Under the pieces are notes generated by a model, which saw nothing but the letters and a program-made list of their open reading frames with translations, had not been told where the DNA came from and did no database searches. Below are positions 8,927-17,573 of a DNA stretch of 64,000 nt, in pieces. The stretch's first letter is position 1. Each line of letters starts with the position of its first letter. Both the position numbers and the translations under genes were made by a program. Source of the stretch: Phycisphaerales bacterium (GTDB lineage Bacteria; Planctomycetota; Phycisphaerae; UBA1845); NCBI GenBank assembly GCA_020639115.1, contig JACKHG010000011.1, forward strand, positions 88,898 through 152,897, written 5' to 3'.

Positions 8927-10149
8927 GACGCGACCCCGTTGGCGCCCCGCCCGCCGCGAAGCCGGGACCAGACCCACGCCGCCCCCAGCCCAGCCAGCAC
9001 CGCGAGCGCCGGCAGCGCGACGAGTCGATAGCGCACGCTCCCCACGAACACGCTGTGCAGCACGCACACGCACAACGCCGGGAGCAGCAATCCCAGGATT
9101 GTGACCGCATCGCGCCGCCGCGACCAGATCCCCAGCAGGATCAGCACGTAGAGCGGCACGTACCACCCCGCGAACACGATCTGCATCGTGCGCGAGGAGA
9201 GATCGGCTGCGTTCAGGACGGGGCTCCACGTCCGCGCCAGCTTCACCGGCGCCAGGGCGACGATGCGCCACGGATCCTGCGCGATTTCGCGGCGGGCAGC
9301 GCCGCGGAAGTGGGCATCCCACGCCCACTCGTCGAGGGCGCGCACCTGCGGGCTGTTCTTGATGTCCGCCAGATCGCTGGCGCCCGTCGCGCCGGGGCGC
9401 ACGCCATCATAGAGCGATATGCCGCCCCGCGTGGTGAACCACACGCGGTGCCCCAGGAGCCGCTCGTTGCGCAGCATCCAGGGAACGAGGGCCAGCACGA
9501 CAATCAACGCGACAGCAGCCGATCCAAGAAGCGCTTGGCGGTCGCGCCGCACCAGCAGCAGAAATACCAGCAGTGCCGCCACAAAGAGCACCGACGCTTC
9601 ACGCGCGTAAACCGCCAGCACCGCCAGCACCGCGACAGCCCCCCAGCGCGGCACGGACGATCGGGTGCGCGCAGTCAACGGCCACGCCGCCAGCCACAGC
9701 CCCGCCAGCGCGGTGACCGCGAGGGTCTCCGATAGGAGCAGCGACGCGCTGCCGATGAGCGTCGGATCGAGCGCCACGACCAGGCCCGCGACCCATCCGG
9801 GCGCCCCCACCCGGCTCGCCAACAGGCAGGCGAGGCTCGCCGCCAGCGCACCGATGACCCACTGGGCAGCGCGGGCGCCGCGGTAACCGTCGAACAGGGC
9901 GAGCAGCGCGGGGTACAGCGGCATGCGTTCAGCCCGGTGGCCGAATTCTCCTACCAAGCCGTCGCCCGCCGCGAGCGAGCGCGACAGCGTCCAGTACCAC
10001 TGCTCGTCGTCATAGGCGAGGCCGCCGCCCCGGACAAGGCCGTAGCCCGCCCGCGCCGCCAGCGCGATCAGGAAGACAGCGATCATGGTTTTCCAGGGGA
10101 CGCGGTTGGAAAGAGGACGGCTCGGCGGGATGGCTGGGGCCTCATTCAT
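8923..10149 (-). CDS. Polytopic membrane glycosyltransferase, GT39/ArnT-like
   Basis: A 408-residue integral membrane protein with about ten hydrophobic segments. An early loop reads LAYDDEQWYWTLSRSLAAGDG, the acidic first-loop signature seen in dolichyl-phosphate-mannose-type (GT39/GT83) glycosyltransferases that use polyprenyl-phosphate sugars on the periplasmic side. RMPLYPALLALFDGYRGARAAQW is also typical. Donor and acceptor cannot be told. ATG at 10149 overlaps the tilS stop by 8 bases, and the stop overlaps the AsmA-like start by 4, so the three genes should be co-translated. An upstream in-frame start at 10170 lies deeper in tilS and is less likely. Confidence 0.78.
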   Translation of the reverse strand: MNEAPAIPPSRPLSNRVPWKTMIAVFLIALAARAGYGLVRGGGLAYDDEQWYWTLSRSLAAGDGLVGEFGHRAERMPLYPALLALFDGYRGARAAQWVIGALAASLACLLASRVGAPGWVAGLVVALDPTLIGSASLLLSETLAVTALAGLWLAAWPLTARTRSSVPRWGAVAVLAVLAVYAREASVLFVAALLVFLLLVRRDRQALLGSAAVALIVVLALVPWMLRNERLLGHRVWFTTRGGISLYDGVRPGATGASDLADIKNSPQVRALDEWAWDAHFRGAARREIAQDPWRIVALAPVKLARTWSPVLNAADLSSRTMQIVFAGWYVPLYVLILLGIWSRRRDAVTILGLLLPALCVCVLHSVFVGSVRYRLVALPALAVLAGLGAAWVWSRLRGGRGANGVAS

Positions 10150-11593
10150 CCAGGTACCGCGCCCGCACACGCAGGACCTCGCGGGTGATCCGCGTGAGCT
10201 TGGCGCGCTCGTCGATGCGGTAACCGATGATCCAGATCGGACCGAGCTGGTCGCAGAGGACCGCGACGCGCTCGCGATCTCCCGGCACGATCTTCTCGTC
10301 GCTCAGGAAATCCGCCACTTTCTTGGATCCCGGGGCTCCCAGCGGCCAGAAGCGGTCGCCGGGCTGGCGGCTGCGGACCACGAGCGGCGGATGGATGTTG
10401 TCGAGGTCGAGCCATTCCTCGAAGCGGTCGCGGTTGTGCAGGTGTTCGCCGAGTTCTCCCGGGCCGATCCGCTCGAGGTCGCACTCGATCTCGATGCGGC
10501 GCAGCGGAAGCACCGTCCGGCCGGGCAGGTGGATGGCGACCTGCTCGGCGATGGCCTCGCGCGGTTCGTCCGTGGGCATGGAGAACACCAGGCGGTTGTA
10601 GACGAGCTGTGCGGTCATGCCGCCGGGCAGGGTGATCTGCTTGCCGGAGATCTGCTCCGCGACGAGGTCGGTGACGCTCTTGAGGTGGCCGAAGGTGAGG
10701 TCCTGCTCGCCGAGGTCGAAGCGTCCGATCGCGTGGCGCACGAGTTCGGCCTGCACGATACGGCCCTTGCGGGCGAGCGCGGAAGCGTTGAGCACGAGTT
10801 CCTGGTCGGTGCGGCTGATGATCAGCGAGCGGAAGGTCTTCTCCACGGTTTCGCGGATGTACTGCTCGACCCAGCGGGCCTGCTCAGCCAAGCGGAGCAG
10901 CGCGTCGCGCACCTGCGGGTTGTAGTCCGCCTCGAGGCGGGGCAGCAGTTCGTTGCGGATGCGGTTGCGCGTGCCGTCGTGCGAGGCGTTGGTCTCGTCC
11001 TCGCAGTAGGCGATGCCTTCGTCCCCGAGGTAGCGGAGGATGTCGCCGCGGCCGATGTTGAGCAGCGGCCGGACCACCGTGATGGCGGAACCGCGCTGGG
11101 CTGTCCGTCGCGGCGCGATGCCCGCGACCCCGCGCAGGCCGGTGCCGCGGATGATGCGGTGCAGCACCGTCTCGGCGTTGTCGTCGGCGTGGTGGCCGAG
11201 GGCGATGACCTGCGCGCCCTGCGCCGCGCAGACGCGCTGATAAAACGCGTAGCGTTCGCGCCGGGCGAGTTCCTCGACCGATCCGCCCTGGATGGCCTGC
11301 AGTTTGGGAATATCGCAGCGCTCGATGATGCACGGCAGGGCCATGGCGTCGGCAGCCGCCGCCACGAAGGCCGCGTCGGCGTCGGCGTCGTGGCCGCGCA
11401 GCCCGTGGTGCAGGTGGGCCATGCTGATGTCGAGCGTGTAGCCGTGCTCGCGGTTCAGGCCCAGCAGCACGTGCAGCAGGGCCATCGAGTCCGGACCGCC
11501 GGAGATGCCCGCGACCAGCCGGGCATCGCGGGCGAAGAGCTCCTGCTCCGCCACGAACTGTGCAACGCGCTTGACCAGTGCGGAACCGGGCAC
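10142..11593 (-). CDS. tilS: tRNA(Ile)-lysidine synthetase
   Basis: Modifies the wobble C of the CAU-anticodon tRNA-Ile to lysidine using ATP and lysine, allowing AUA decoding. The 483-residue protein carries the N-type ATP pyrophosphatase P-loop SGGPDSMALLHVL, HLHHGLRG, ALGHHADDNAET with the following RIIRGTGLRGVAG, and ETNASHDGTRNRIRNELLP. The substrate-binding and TilS C-terminal domains are recognisable, the latter by RQPGDRFWPLGAPGSKKVADFLSDEKIV. The GTG start at 11593 has GAGG 8 bases upstream. It is 73 bases downstream of lpdA and overlaps the glycosyltransferase. Full family length. Confidence 0.95.
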   Translation of the reverse strand: MPGSALVKRVAQFVAEQELFARDARLVAGISGGPDSMALLHVLLGLNREHGYTLDISMAHLHHGLRGHDADADAAFVAAAADAMALPCIIERCDIPKLQAIQGGSVEELARRERYAFYQRVCAAQGAQVIALGHHADDNAETVLHRIIRGTGLRGVAGIAPRRTAQRGSAITVVRPLLNIGRGDILRYLGDEGIAYCEDETNASHDGTRNRIRNELLPRLEADYNPQVRDALLRLAEQARWVEQYIRETVEKTFRSLIISRTDQELVLNASALARKGRIVQAELVRHAIGRFDLGEQDLTFGHLKSVTDLVAEQISGKQITLPGGMTAQLVYNRLVFSMPTDEPREAIAEQVAIHLPGRTVLPLRRIEIECDLERIGPGELGEHLHNRDRFEEWLDLDNIHPPLVVRSRQPGDRFWPLGAPGSKKVADFLSDEKIVPGDRERVAVLCDQLGPIWIIGYRIDERAKLTRITREVLRVRARYLDE

Positions 11594-11666
11594 GGGAATA
11601 TCCTCAGAGGTGAAGACTGAGCTGCGGCTCCGTCACGGTGCCGGTCTGCCCGCTCGGCCATTCCTG

Positions 11667-13079
11667 TCAGTGCGCCGGGGCGCTGCCCGGCAGCGAGATC
11701 AGGTCCGCGACCTCGCCCAGCAATTCCGACGTCGTGGGATGCGGATGCACGGTCAGCGAAATGTCCGTGGCGACAGCCCCCATCTCGATGGCCAACGCCG
11801 CCTCCGCGATCATCTCGCCCACGTGCGGACCGGTGAGCCCGACGCCCAGTACGCGCTGTGTGTCCGCCGCGCAGATCATCTTGGTCAGGCCATCGGTCCG
11901 GCCGATCGCCGTGGCCCGGCCCGAAGCCGCCCACTGCATCTTCTTCACGACCACGTCGATGCCCTTGGCCTTGGCCTCCGCCTCGGTGAGCCCGACCCAC
12001 GCGACCTCCGGATCGGTGAACACGACTGCGGGAATGCAGCGCGCCTCGAAGACCGTCTGGTCACCGGCGAGAATGTCGGCGACCACCTTGCCCTCCGCCA
12101 TCGCCTTGTGGGCCAGCATGGGGTCACCGATGATGTCGCCGATCGCGTAGACGCGGGAATTGGTCGTCCGCAACTGGTCGTCGACCTTGATGAAACCCCG
12201 GTCGGTGAGTTCGATCCCGGCCTTGGCCACGTCAAGCTGATCGCCGTTGGGCCGCCGCCCCACCGCCACCAGCACCTGCTCGAAGCTCTTGCGCTCGGGG
12301 ATGTTCTTGCCCTCGAAGCTGACTTCGACCGCGCCCTTCTTCTCCTTCATGCCGGTGACGCGGGTCTCGAGCGCAATCTCGGCGAACTGCTTCTCCAGCC
12401 GCTTGATCAGCGGACGGGCCAGGTCGGGGTCGCAGCCCGCCAGCAGCGCGGGCAGCATCTCGACGACCGTGACGGCTGATCCGAGCGCGGCGAGCACCGT
12501 GCCCAACTCGAGCCCGATGTAGCCGCCGCCGACGACCAGCGCGTTCTTGGGAATGCTCTCCAGCTTGAGCGCGCCGGTGGAGTTCACCACGCGCGGGCTG
12601 TCGATCTGGATGCCGCGCAGCTCCACCGGCCGCGAACCCGCGGCGACGATGCAGCGCTTGAAGCGGATCCGCTGCACATCGCTATCGCTGAGCGTAACGT
12701 GCCGGGCATCCTCGAATTTCGCGGTGCCGCGAACGACGTCCACCTTGAGGCGCTTGGCCGTCCCCCCGAGCCCCTTGGAGAGCTTGGCGATGACGTCGCC
12801 CTTCCACTTGTTGACGCCGTCGAGGTGGATCTTCGGCTTGGCGAACTCGACCCCCAGGTCGCGGGCGTGCTCCGGAATGTTAAGCAGTTCCGCAACGTAC
12901 AGCAGCGTCTTCGACGGGATGCACCCGCGATGCAGACACACGCCGCCGAGGGCGTCGCCGGCCTCGACGATGGTGGTCTTGATGCCGCGCTGCGCCGCGC
13001 GGAACGCCGCCGTGTAACCGCCCGGTCCGCCGCCGATGACGAGCAGGTCCGTCTCCTGCGTGAATTCGCCCACAACCAT
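11667..13079 (-). CDS. lpdA: Dihydrolipoyl dehydrogenase (E3)
   Basis: FAD enzyme that reoxidises dihydrolipoamide on E2 and makes NADH. The 470-residue protein shows the FAD motif GGGPGGYTAA at 16-25, the redox disulfide GGVCLHRGCIPSK (C48, C53), the NAD motif VVGGGYIGLELGTVLAALGS, YAIGDIIGDPMLAHKA, and the catalytic histidine region HPHPTTSE near the end. It follows pdhC in the order E1a-E1b-E2-E3, so it should serve the pyruvate dehydrogenase complex and possibly other 2-oxoacid complexes. Confidence 0.96.
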   Translation of the reverse strand: MVVGEFTQETDLLVIGGGPGGYTAAFRAAQRGIKTTIVEAGDALGGVCLHRGCIPSKTLLYVAELLNIPEHARDLGVEFAKPKIHLDGVNKWKGDVIAKLSKGLGGTAKRLKVDVVRGTAKFEDARHVTLSDSDVQRIRFKRCIVAAGSRPVELRGIQIDSPRVVNSTGALKLESIPKNALVVGGGYIGLELGTVLAALGSAVTVVEMLPALLAGCDPDLARPLIKRLEKQFAEIALETRVTGMKEKKGAVEVSFEGKNIPERKSFEQVLVAVGRRPNGDQLDVAKAGIELTDRGFIKVDDQLRTTNSRVYAIGDIIGDPMLAHKAMAEGKVVADILAGDQTVFEARCIPAVVFTDPEVAWVGLTEAEAKAKGIDVVVKKMQWAASGRATAIGRTDGLTKMICAADTQRVLGVGLTGPHVGEMIAEAALAIEMGAVATDISLTVHPHPTTSELLGEVADLISLPGSAPAH

Positions 13080-13115
13080 GCGTGCCGCCCTCTGTGCTGA
13101 ATTTCCCAGGAGTCG

Positions 13116-14510
13116 TCACTGCACCAGCAGCAGTGCCGGATTGGACAGGTACGTTACCACGTCGTTGAGGAACCGCGCCGCCTGCGCGCCGTCGGTGGCC
13201 CGGTGATCGAACGACAGGCTCAGCGGCAGGATCTTCCGCCGCACGACGCGATCGCCGTCCAGCGCGAGCCGCTCCTGCGTCCGGCCCACGCCCAGGATCG
13301 CCACCTCGGGATGATTGATCACCGGCGTGCCGTACACGCCGCCGATCGCGCCGTAGTTGGTCACCGTGAACGTGCCGCCGCGCAGCTCGTCAATGGTGAA
13401 ATCCACGTTGCGCACCTTCTGGGCGACGCGGCCGAGTTCCTGGGCGATCCCCGTGATGCTGAGCTGGTCCACGTTGCGCATCACCGGAACGACCAGCCCG
13501 CGGGGACTGTCCACCGCGATGCCGATGTTGATGTATTCCTTGTAGACGATCTGCTCCGCCTCGCTGTCAAACGTGGCGTTGAACACCGGATGCTCCCGCA
13601 GACAGTGTGCCAGCGTGCGCAGCAGGAAGGCCATGCTGGTGATCCGCGGACCGCCCTCGCCGCGCGCCTTGAGGCCCGCACGCAGCTCCTCGAGCACCGT
13701 CACGTCCGCATCATCGGTCTGCGTCACGTGCGGAATGGTCGAGACGCTCTTGACCATCTGCCGCGCGATCGTCTTGCGGATCTGCGAGAGACTCTGCCGC
13801 TTGATCTTTCCCCAATTGTCCTTGTCGACCTGCCCCTCGAGCTTGCCGAAGGTGACCGCCGGCGGCGCGGGCACGCGGGCGGGTGCGCTGGGCCGCCCCG
13901 GAGCCGGGGCCCCGCCGATCGCCGCCTCCACGTCGCTCTGCAGCACGCGTCCGCCGGGCCCGCTGCCCGTCAGCGCGTCGATGTCCACGCCGTTCTCGCG
14001 GGCGAACTTGCGGACCGCCGGGGCAGCCGCCGCCCGCGTCCGCTGCGGCCCACCGGGCGTGGACTCGTCGACGTCGCGTGCCGGCGGTTCGGGGGTAGCC
14101 TTCGTCTTGCGCGCCGCCGCCGCGTCGTCGTCATCATCATCCGCCGGCTGAGCCTTCGTGCGTTTGCGCTCGGGCTCCTCGACCTGCGGTGCCTGCTGTT
14201 TGGCGGACTTGCCGGATGATTCGCTCTTCTTGGCTGGTTTCTCGGCCTTGGCGGGCTTCTCGTCAGCGCCGCCGTCGCCGTCAAAGGTGACCAGCGTCTG
14301 GCCGACCGCGACGGTTTCGCCCTCCTTCACGTGGATCTTGGAGGCGACACCCGCCACCGGTGAGGGAATCTCCACCGCGGCCTTGTCGGTTTCAACCTCC
14401 AGGATCGCCTGATCCTCGGCGACCTCATCGCCCTCCGCCACCAGGATGCGCACGATCTGGCCTTCGGTGATGCCCTCGCCCAGATCGGGCAGCTTGAACT
14501 CGCTTGCCAT
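13116..14510 (-). CDS. pdhC: Dihydrolipoamide acetyltransferase (E2) of a pyruvate dehydrogenase-type complex
   Basis: The 464-residue core subunit takes the acyl group from E1 and passes it to CoA. A single lipoyl domain has its lysine in ETDKAAVEI (K43). Next come a long Lys/Ala/Glu/Pro linker with a run of aspartates, an E3/E1-binding domain (VRKFARENGVDIDALTGSG), and the catalytic acyltransferase domain ending with SFDHRATDGAQAARFL, which holds the His and Asp. One lipoyl domain is fewer than the three of E. coli AceF but common elsewhere. Substrate specificity (pyruvate versus branched-chain) cannot be settled from motifs alone. Confidence 0.93.
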   Translation of the reverse strand: MASEFKLPDLGEGITEGQIVRILVAEGDEVAEDQAILEVETDKAAVEIPSPVAGVASKIHVKEGETVAVGQTLVTFDGDGGADEKPAKAEKPAKKSESSGKSAKQQAPQVEEPERKRTKAQPADDDDDDAAAARKTKATPEPPARDVDESTPGGPQRTRAAAAPAVRKFARENGVDIDALTGSGPGGRVLQSDVEAAIGGAPAPGRPSAPARVPAPPAVTFGKLEGQVDKDNWGKIKRQSLSQIRKTIARQMVKSVSTIPHVTQTDDADVTVLEELRAGLKARGEGGPRITSMAFLLRTLAHCLREHPVFNATFDSEAEQIVYKEYINIGIAVDSPRGLVVPVMRNVDQLSITGIAQELGRVAQKVRNVDFTIDELRGGTFTVTNYGAIGGVYGTPVINHPEVAILGVGRTQERLALDGDRVVRRKILPLSLSFDHRATDGAQAARFLNDVVTYLSNPALLLVQ

Positions 14511-14570
14511 GCGACAATCTCCGAAACGCGTCGGCGCGGCTGACGGACCGCTGCGCCGCTCCCGCCGACG

Positions 14571-15551
14571 TCAGAATGCCAGCACCTCGCGGGCGGCGCC
14601 GACGATGCGGTCACTGCTCGGCAGGTGCGCCCGCTCGCGGGCAAAGTAGGGGAATAGTACGTCGTAGGCCGTAACCCGTCGAATGGGGGCGCACAGGTGC
14701 TCGATTCCGCTCTCGGCCACGCGGGCGGAGACCTCAGCCCCCACACCGCAGCGCCGCGGCGCCTCGTGGATCACCACCAGGCGGCCGGTCTTCTCGACCG
14801 AATTGAGAATCGTCGCCGTATCCATCGGCGCGATGCTCAGCAGGTCGATCACCTCGGCGGAAACGCCGTCGAGGTCGGCGAGATCGTCGGCCGCCTCCTC
14901 GGCGGCGCGGACCATGGCGCCGTAGGCCACGAAAGTGATGTCGCTGCCCTCCCGCACGATCCGCGCCTTGCCGATCGGCAGCGCCTCCGGCTCGTCGGGA
15001 ACCTCCTCACGCATGGCGCGGTAGACCGCCTTCGGTTCGTAGAAGATGACCGGGTCGGGATCGAAGATCGCCGCACGCAACAGCGCCCGCGCCGTCCGCG
15101 GCGTCGAGGGAATCACCACCTTGAGCCCCGGCGTGTGCGCGTAGTACGCCTCGCGCGACTCGCTGTGGTGCTCGATCGCGCGGATCCCCGCGCCGTAGGG
15201 CATGCGGATCACCATCGGCAGACTGTAGCGCCCGCGGGTGCGGTTGCGAAAACGCGAAACGTGCCCCTCGACCTGGTGAAACGCCTGGTAGGCAAATCCC
15301 GAAAACTGCATCTCGGCGACGGGCCGCAGCCCGTACAGCGCCATGCCGACCGCCGCCCCCGCGATCGCCGCTTCCGCCACCGGCGTGTCGATCACGCGGT
15401 CGTGCCCGAATTCCTCGAGCAGCCCCTCGGTGACGCGGAACACGCCGCCGTCCTGGCCGATGTCCTCGCCCAGCAGCACGACGTCAGCGTCCTCGCGCAG
15501 CGCCTCGGACAGCGCCAGGTTCAACGCCTTGACCATCGTCAACATCGCCAT
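14571..15551 (-). CDS. pdhB: Pyruvate dehydrogenase E1 component, beta subunit
   Basis: A 326-residue transketolase-like beta subunit that pairs with the E1 alpha subunit upstream. Visible are VVLLGEDIGQDGGVFRVTEGL, DTPVAEAAIAGAAVGMALYGLRPVAEMQF, PYGAGIRAIEHHSES, PGLKVVIPSTP and the C-terminal RVTAYDVLFPYF. The product fits the usual length of about 325 residues when started at ATG 15551; an AGGA lies 13 bases upstream, a little far. The in-frame upstream start at 15602 adds 17 unrelated residues. It lies 52 bases after pdhA and 60 before pdhC. Confidence 0.93.
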   Translation of the reverse strand: MAMLTMVKALNLALSEALREDADVVLLGEDIGQDGGVFRVTEGLLEEFGHDRVIDTPVAEAAIAGAAVGMALYGLRPVAEMQFSGFAYQAFHQVEGHVSRFRNRTRGRYSLPMVIRMPYGAGIRAIEHHSESREAYYAHTPGLKVVIPSTPRTARALLRAAIFDPDPVIFYEPKAVYRAMREEVPDEPEALPIGKARIVREGSDITFVAYGAMVRAAEEAADDLADLDGVSAEVIDLLSIAPMDTATILNSVEKTGRLVVIHEAPRRCGVGAEVSARVAESGIEHLCAPIRRVTAYDVLFPYFARERAHLPSSDRIVGAAREVLAF

Positions 15552-15603
15552 GCCGCGTCTCGACTCCTGTAGACCGATCGTGCCCGCGCGCCACGGCACC
15601 AAT

Positions 15604-16695
15604 CTAGCGCATCAGGCCCTCGGCCCGCATCGCCGCCTCGAATTCACGCTGCTGGGCGACCAGCTCCGCCGACGGCTCCGCGAGGCAGTAACGGAACGGA
15701 TCGACCGGGTCGACGCCTTCGTACGCCTCGTAGTAGTCCACCGCTTCCTTGATCTGCCCGCGAATGTCCTCCTCGACGCCGGCGACACTCGCGTCATCGA
15801 GAACGTTGCGCTCCATCAGGTACTTCTTGAACCGGATCAGCGGGTCGCGCTTCTCCCACTGCCGCACTTCCTCCTCGCTGCGGTACTTGGTCGGGTCGTC
15901 CGCGGTCGTGTGCACGCTCAGGCGATACGTCACGCACTCGATGAGCGTCGGACCACCGCCGCTGCGGGCCTTCTCGACCGCCTCGCGGGCTGCCACGTAC
16001 ACCGCCAGGATGTCGTTGCCGTCCACCTGGATGCCGTTGAACCCATAGGCCAACGCCTTCTGCGCCAGCGTCTTCGACCGCGTCTGCATCCGCCGCGGAT
16101 GACTGATCGCAAACTGGTTGTTCTGCACGATGAACACGACGGGCAGGCTGTACACGCCCGCGAAGTTCATCGCCTCGTGGAAATCCCCCTCGCTGGTCCC
16201 GCCGTCCCCCAGGTACGTGAGGCAGACGTTGTTCGTCTTCCTCAGCTTCATCGCCCAGGCGATGCCCACGCCGTGCAGCGTCTGCGAGGAAACCGGGACG
16301 GCAATTGGCAGGTCGTTCACACCCTCCGGAACGACGTTGCCCTCCTCGTGGCCGCCCCAGAAGAACATGGGCATGTGCATGCCCCATCCGCGGACCAGCA
16401 TCATGCCCATCTCGCGGAAGGCCTGCGCGGTCCAGTCCTCCGGACCGATCGACATCGCGGTGCCGATCTGGGCAGCCTCCTGCCCCCGCGTCGGCCCGTA
16501 GGTGCCGATGCGGCCCTGCCGCTGCAGGTTGATCAGGCGCTCATCGAGGCGGCGGGTCGCGAGCATGTACCGGAACATGCGGGCGAGTAGATCGCCGTCG
16601 AGCCGTGGGTCCAGCGCGGCATCCACGACGCCGTGCTCGTCCAGGATCGACAGGTACTCCACCCGAGGTTCGATTTCGACGGTCTTACGCGGCAC
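15604..16695 (-). CDS. pdhA: Pyruvate dehydrogenase E1 component, alpha subunit
   Basis: Thiamine-diphosphate-binding subunit that decarboxylates the 2-oxoacid and acylates lipoyl-E2. The 363-residue protein carries the ThDP motif GDGGTSEGDFHEAMNFAG ending in QNNQFAIS, the phosphorylation-loop-like SVHTTADDPTKYR, and GTYGPTRGQEAAQIG. It begins with GTG at 16695, giving PRKTVEIEP; the ATG at 16700 is out of frame. It is the first gene of the long minus-strand run, and a promoter lies about 100 bases upstream. Specificity for pyruvate is inferred from the E1a-E1b-E2-E3 set. Confidence 0.93.
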   Translation of the reverse strand: MPRKTVEIEPRVEYLSILDEHGVVDAALDPRLDGDLLARMFRYMLATRRLDERLINLQRQGRIGTYGPTRGQEAAQIGTAMSIGPEDWTAQAFREMGMMLVRGWGMHMPMFFWGGHEEGNVVPEGVNDLPIAVPVSSQTLHGVGIAWAMKLRKTNNVCLTYLGDGGTSEGDFHEAMNFAGVYSLPVVFIVQNNQFAISHPRRMQTRSKTLAQKALAYGFNGIQVDGNDILAVYVAAREAVEKARSGGGPTLIECVTYRLSVHTTADDPTKYRSEEEVRQWEKRDPLIRFKKYLMERNVLDDASVAGVEEDIRGQIKEAVDYYEAYEGVDPVDPFRYCLAEPSAELVAQQREFEAAMRAEGLMR

Positions 16696-16784
16696 CGCAT
16701 CACTCTCTGCAATGGTTGGGATGTCCTGGGGCGATCCGCCTGCCCGTGGGCCTCCGGCGGACGGTCGTGCCCGTCTCTTCGCCC

Positions 16785-16797
16785 GACAGGGCCTGTC
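16785..16797. promoter_or_regulatory. Perfect 13-base palindrome at the expected pdh transcription start
   Basis: GACAGG-G-CCTGTC lies directly downstream of the -10 element proposed for pdhA on the minus strand, over the expected start point. A repressor dimer could bind here to control the pyruvate dehydrogenase run. The sequence is certain, the role is inferred. Confidence 0.35.
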
Positions 16798-16825
16798 ATT
16801 GTACGGGTTGGCACCTCAAGGTCCA
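16798..16825 (-). promoter_or_regulatory. Candidate promoter of the pdhA-led operon
   Basis: On the minus strand TGGACC (16825-16820) and TACAAT (16803-16798) are separated by 16 bases. The -10 is near consensus and the -35 matches four of six. Transcription would start near 16790, giving a leader of about 95 bases to the pdhA GTG. Confidence 0.42.
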
Positions 16826-16890
16826 CCGCGCCAGCCCAACCCGCCGCCAGGGCCTGTGAAAACTTGCCAGAAAAGTCGGGCAGAACCCAG

Positions 16891-17253
16891 CTACCTGGCA
16901 CCCAGGGCAGCCAGCGCCGCCTTCTCGTCGGCTGCAAAGCGAAACTGCTTCTCGAGCTTCGTAATCTTGAAGATCTTGCGGATCTCCGGCTGGACGCCGC
17001 AGAGCACGAGCGTGCCCTTCTGCTTCTTGGAAGCAGCCGCCGCCTCCACCAGCATGCCCAGCGCGGAGGAACTGAAGTGCTGCACCTTGCCCATGTGCAG
17101 AATGACCTTGCGGCGATCCTGCTTGACCAGCAGCTCCAGCAGCTCATCGCGAATATTGTCTATATGCTGCAGATCGATGACGGTGGCATCGGTGAACGTG
17201 ACACTGGTCACATCACGATAGGTCTCGACGAGCAGACGACTGGCACGCGGCAT
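16891..17253 (-). CDS. STAS-domain protein, anti-sigma-factor-antagonist-like
   Basis: A 120-residue single STAS domain of the SpoIIAA/RsbV type. In that family a conserved serine is phosphorylated by a partner kinase, and the unphosphorylated form binds an anti-sigma factor. Here the site would be in the HFSSSALGMLVEA stretch. The pattern of TVIDLQHIDNI, KVILHMGKVQHF and GTLVLCGVQPEIRKIFKI fits. The start at 17253 has GGAGG 7 bases upstream, the best ribosome site around. No kinase or sigma factor is adjacent, so the partner is unknown. A second STAS protein sits in the pilus cluster. Confidence 0.85.
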   Translation of the reverse strand: MPRASRLLVETYRDVTSVTFTDATVIDLQHIDNIRDELLELLVKQDRRKVILHMGKVQHFSSSALGMLVEAAAASKKQKGTLVLCGVQPEIRKIFKITKLEKQFRFAADEKAALAALGAR

Positions 17254-17573
17254 GGTTCGCCTCCGGCGGCCCTGGTGGGCTGCGGGCACCCTGGCTGGCG
17301 ATGGTCCGCGGACTGGCCGGCACGCTTCCGCGAGCCGATCAACCGCCGTGATTCACCCCCGACGGGGCTCTGGGGCCCCTGGGGCGGCATTCTACTGGCC
17401 TGAGACACATTTGACGACCCGCCGAGCCGGCCTGCGGGCTTTGCCGCGTCCGCAATCCGCCGGATGGAGCCGTGAGCTCGACCTGTCGGGCTGGACCCCT
17501 TGACCGAAATCAGCCCCTCGCTACCATACGGGGCTCGCGAAAAGTCTGTAGCTGTACGTGGGAGTGTAAGGCG
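17254..17573. other. Divergent intergenic region between the STAS gene and rplM
   Basis: These 320 bases hold no convincing gene. For rplM a promoter is visible at 17500-17527. For the STAS gene, minus-strand TAGAAT at 17394-17389 is a plausible -10, but its -35 is weak. A G/C-rich stretch (17365-17385) could fold locally. Nothing else was recognised. Confidence 0.5.
17500..17527 (+). promoter_or_regulatory. Promoter for rplM-rpsI
   Basis: TTGACC at 17500-17505 and TACCAT at 17522-17527 are spaced by 16 bases. They lie about 50 bases upstream of the rplM start. Confidence 0.5.

Noticed and set aside
5216..9031. Long open frame of 1271 codons on the plus strand opposite the AsmA-like gene
   Set aside because: His/Arg/Gln-rich low-complexity product, typical of the antisense frame of a GC-rich gene; the minus-strand frame has clear domains and coupling to its neighbour.
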